Source of the DNA: Oceanospirillaceae bacterium
Lineage (GTDB): Bacteria > Pseudomonadota > Gammaproteobacteria > Pseudomonadales > Balneatricaceae
Reading direction: 5' to 3'
DNA: 64,000 nt
Assembly: GCA_013215445.1 (NCBI GenBank)
Contig: JABSRA010000012.1
Span: forward strand, 18,000-81,999
Shown: one piece after another, positions 62,572 to 64,000 of the stretch
How the letters are laid out: every line of letters begins with the position of its first letter
Position numbering within the stretch: the first letter of the stretch is position 1
Translations under genes and position numbers: made by a program
Notes under the pieces: generated by a model
Databases searched by the model: none
Seen by the model: only the letters and a program-made list of their open reading frames with translations
What the model was told of the DNA's origin: nothing

Positions 62572-63291
62572 TTACCCTTACTCTCTCAAGATAGGATGCG
62601 ACAACTCGCCGGGCTCTACCTTTAATAGGTAACATAGAGAACTGCTTCAAATAGGCCCTACTACTGAGCTAAAGTTTGCAGTGGTAAGTCATGCGCAAGT
62701 GCAGCTACTCAAGTGCCCTCAGCACATAGAGAGTCATATAAAGCTGTGCTTCTAAAGCATCAATAAACTCCCCTACTATTAGCATGCCCTCTTGTTGGGT
62801 ACGCATGCTATTCGCGCTCTTTTATGCCAATGTGCAGTCGCTCATCGGTGTTAAGCTTGGCGTGGTAAATCTTAAGGGAATGCGCAAGCGCACAAAGGAA
62901 GAGCCTTCAGCGAATAAAGAGGTGATACGAACCTGCGCTTCTACAGCATTAAAAACTCCCCTACTCTCTCATAAAAGGATGCGACAAGTCGCACTGGTTA
63001 ATTGAAAAGCGCAAGCGCTCTAGATTTTTCAGCAATTGCAAAGCAATTAATACGCTGAAATTCTCCCTCATGTGCGAGTAGCTCATCGCCTTTTAGCTTT
63101 AAATGCAAAAAAACCAAGTGATATTAAAGAGCTGCGTTAAGTGGGGACGTGGTACTGCGCGGCTAAAGCTTGGCGTGGTAAACCTTAAGTGAGTGCGCAA
63201 GCGCAGCTACGGGATTTTCGATTAAAGCTGCGCTTTAAGGGATTCGAAAATGCCCCCTACTATCACATCTATGTGAGAGTACGGTCATCGC
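62572..63291. repeat. Degenerate repeat field with 5S rRNA 3'-end fragments
   Basis: Several diverged units. AAGCTTGGCGTGGTAAA occurs at 62853-62869 and 63166-63182, each followed by CTTAAG and TGCGCAAGCGCA; a weaker copy (AAGTTTGCAGTGGTAA) is at 62672. GGATGCGACAA is at 62594 and 62978. Pieces like the 5S 3' end occur in both orientations: plus sense at 63062-63090 and 63271-63291, minus sense at 62576, 62772, 62960 and 63255. No open frame here is credible. Confidence 0.6.
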
Positions 63292-63309
63292 TTTGTTTCT
63301 GCTAGAACG

Positions 63310-63342
63310 AAAAAAGCCCCAAGTACATAGTACTTGGGGCTT
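63310..63342 (-). terminator. rRNA operon terminator
   Basis: A perfect 13-bp stem AAGCCCCAAGTAC/GTACTTGGGGCTT with a 3-nt loop, followed on the minus strand by TTTTTT, lies about 15 nt after the 5S gene. A strong factor-independent terminator of the rrn operon. Confidence 0.9.
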
Positions 63343-63357
63343 CTTACGTATTTCAAG

Positions 63358-63474
63358 CTTGGCGATGACCTACTCTCACATGGGGAGACCCCACACTACC
63401 ATCGGCGCTAAATCGTTTCACTTCTGAGTTCGGTATGGGATCAGGTGGTTCCAATTCGCTATGGTCGCCAAGCA
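63358..63474 (-). rRNA. rrf: 5S ribosomal RNA
   Basis: About 117 nt. On the minus strand it starts TGCTTGGCGACCATAGCG and ends GTAGGTCATCGCCAAGC, the two ends pairing as helix I. The central block CCGAACTCAGAAGTGAAACG and the GCCGATGGTAGTGTGGGG region are diagnostic of gammaproteobacterial 5S. Ends are set by helix I and may be off by one or two bases. Confidence 0.95.
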
Positions 63475-63656
63475 TAAACTGTTATCTCTAGAGGTTCTTT
63501 TGAACGCCTCTGAAGATCAATCTGGATTTGATGTCTCGCTTCCTCTGCTTAGAGAAGAGCGCGTAGTCTATAGTTTTTTGTAGTTAAATCAACATACTTT
63601 TAATGATTTTATCTTTTGTTACGTTTATCAGCTTCCAACAAACACCTTTGGCGTTA
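63475..63656 (-). other. 23S-5S internal spacer
   Basis: The 182-bp spacer has no tRNA gene. It is AT-rich with no conserved gene-like content, as normal for a transcribed rRNA spacer. Confidence 0.8.

Positions 63657-64000
<344 letters not shown>

Noticed and set aside
62784..63005. 73-codon open frame in the repeat field before the rRNA operon
   Set aside because: It lies within degenerate repeats, has no ribosome-binding site and its sequence (rich in basic residues and repeat-derived words) resembles no protein family.
63475..63656. A tRNA gene in the 23S-5S spacer
   Set aside because: No cloverleaf arms or TTCGA-type T-loop are seen on either strand.

Overview
The window looks like chromosomal DNA of a marine-type, free-living gammaproteobacterium with mid-range GC. 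It carries malate synthase G, DbpA, a thioredoxin-2 and the end of an rRNA operon whose 5S sequence is of gammaproteobacterial type. I cannot name the genus. There is no prophage, CRISPR array, tRNA or intact insertion sequence. What mobile-looking DNA there is consists of a small family of non-coding elements with terminal inverted repeats (about 170 bp) and a field of decayed repeats beside the rRNA operon.

Layout: 1-13 kb is mixed housekeeping: the 3' part of an MscK-type channel, glcB, dbpA, a TetR regulator, tag, a ghrA-like/VOC pair with a divergent LysR gene, a cold-shock/DUF1294 protein and a frameshifted GNAT gene. 13-24 kb holds a betaine-homocysteine methyltransferase, two tandem paralogous periplasmic binding proteins, an amine oxidase-like flavoprotein with a LysR gene, a large kinase/M23 peptidase/aminotransferase fusion and an HBM-type chemoreceptor.

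24-40 kb is a complete galactoside island. It has an ABC importer (binding protein, two permeases, ATPase), an IclR regulator, cytoplasmic GH36 alpha-galactosidase and GH42 beta-galactosidase, and a full oxidative De Ley-Doudoroff route: a dehydrogenase of the SDR or Gfo/Idh family, an SMP-30 lactonase, an IlvD/Edd-type dehydratase, DgoK and DgoA. Galactose would leave as pyruvate and glyceraldehyde 3-phosphate without the Leloir pathway. The divergent IclR/binding-protein promoters overlap face to face around an IclR-like operator.

40-45 kb holds small regulators, an SDR/DUF2141/VTT operon, a GNAT/HxlR pair with two perfect operators and a probably leaderless HxlR mRNA, and a thiopurine methyltransferase. 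45-53.6 kb is the least explained locus: a TRAP transporter, a KDG kinase, an M81 (MlrC-like) hydrolase and a D-threonine aldolase/D-serine dehydratase-like PLP enzyme, divergent from RidA and followed by an RpiR regulator. I infer uptake of an amino sugar acid or its conjugate, beta-elimination to an enamine, RidA-assisted hydrolysis to 2-keto-3-deoxygluconate, and phosphorylation.

53.8-62.3 kb is again mixed: a DUF1223 protein, carbonic anhydrase, a MarR/DMT transporter/NAD-binding module with twin operators, a zinc alcohol dehydrogenase with LysR, trxC, GNAT, DUF523 and a methyltransferase. 62.5-64 kb holds repeats containing 5S 3'-end fragments, then the rRNA terminator, 5S and the 3' end of 23S, all on the minus strand.
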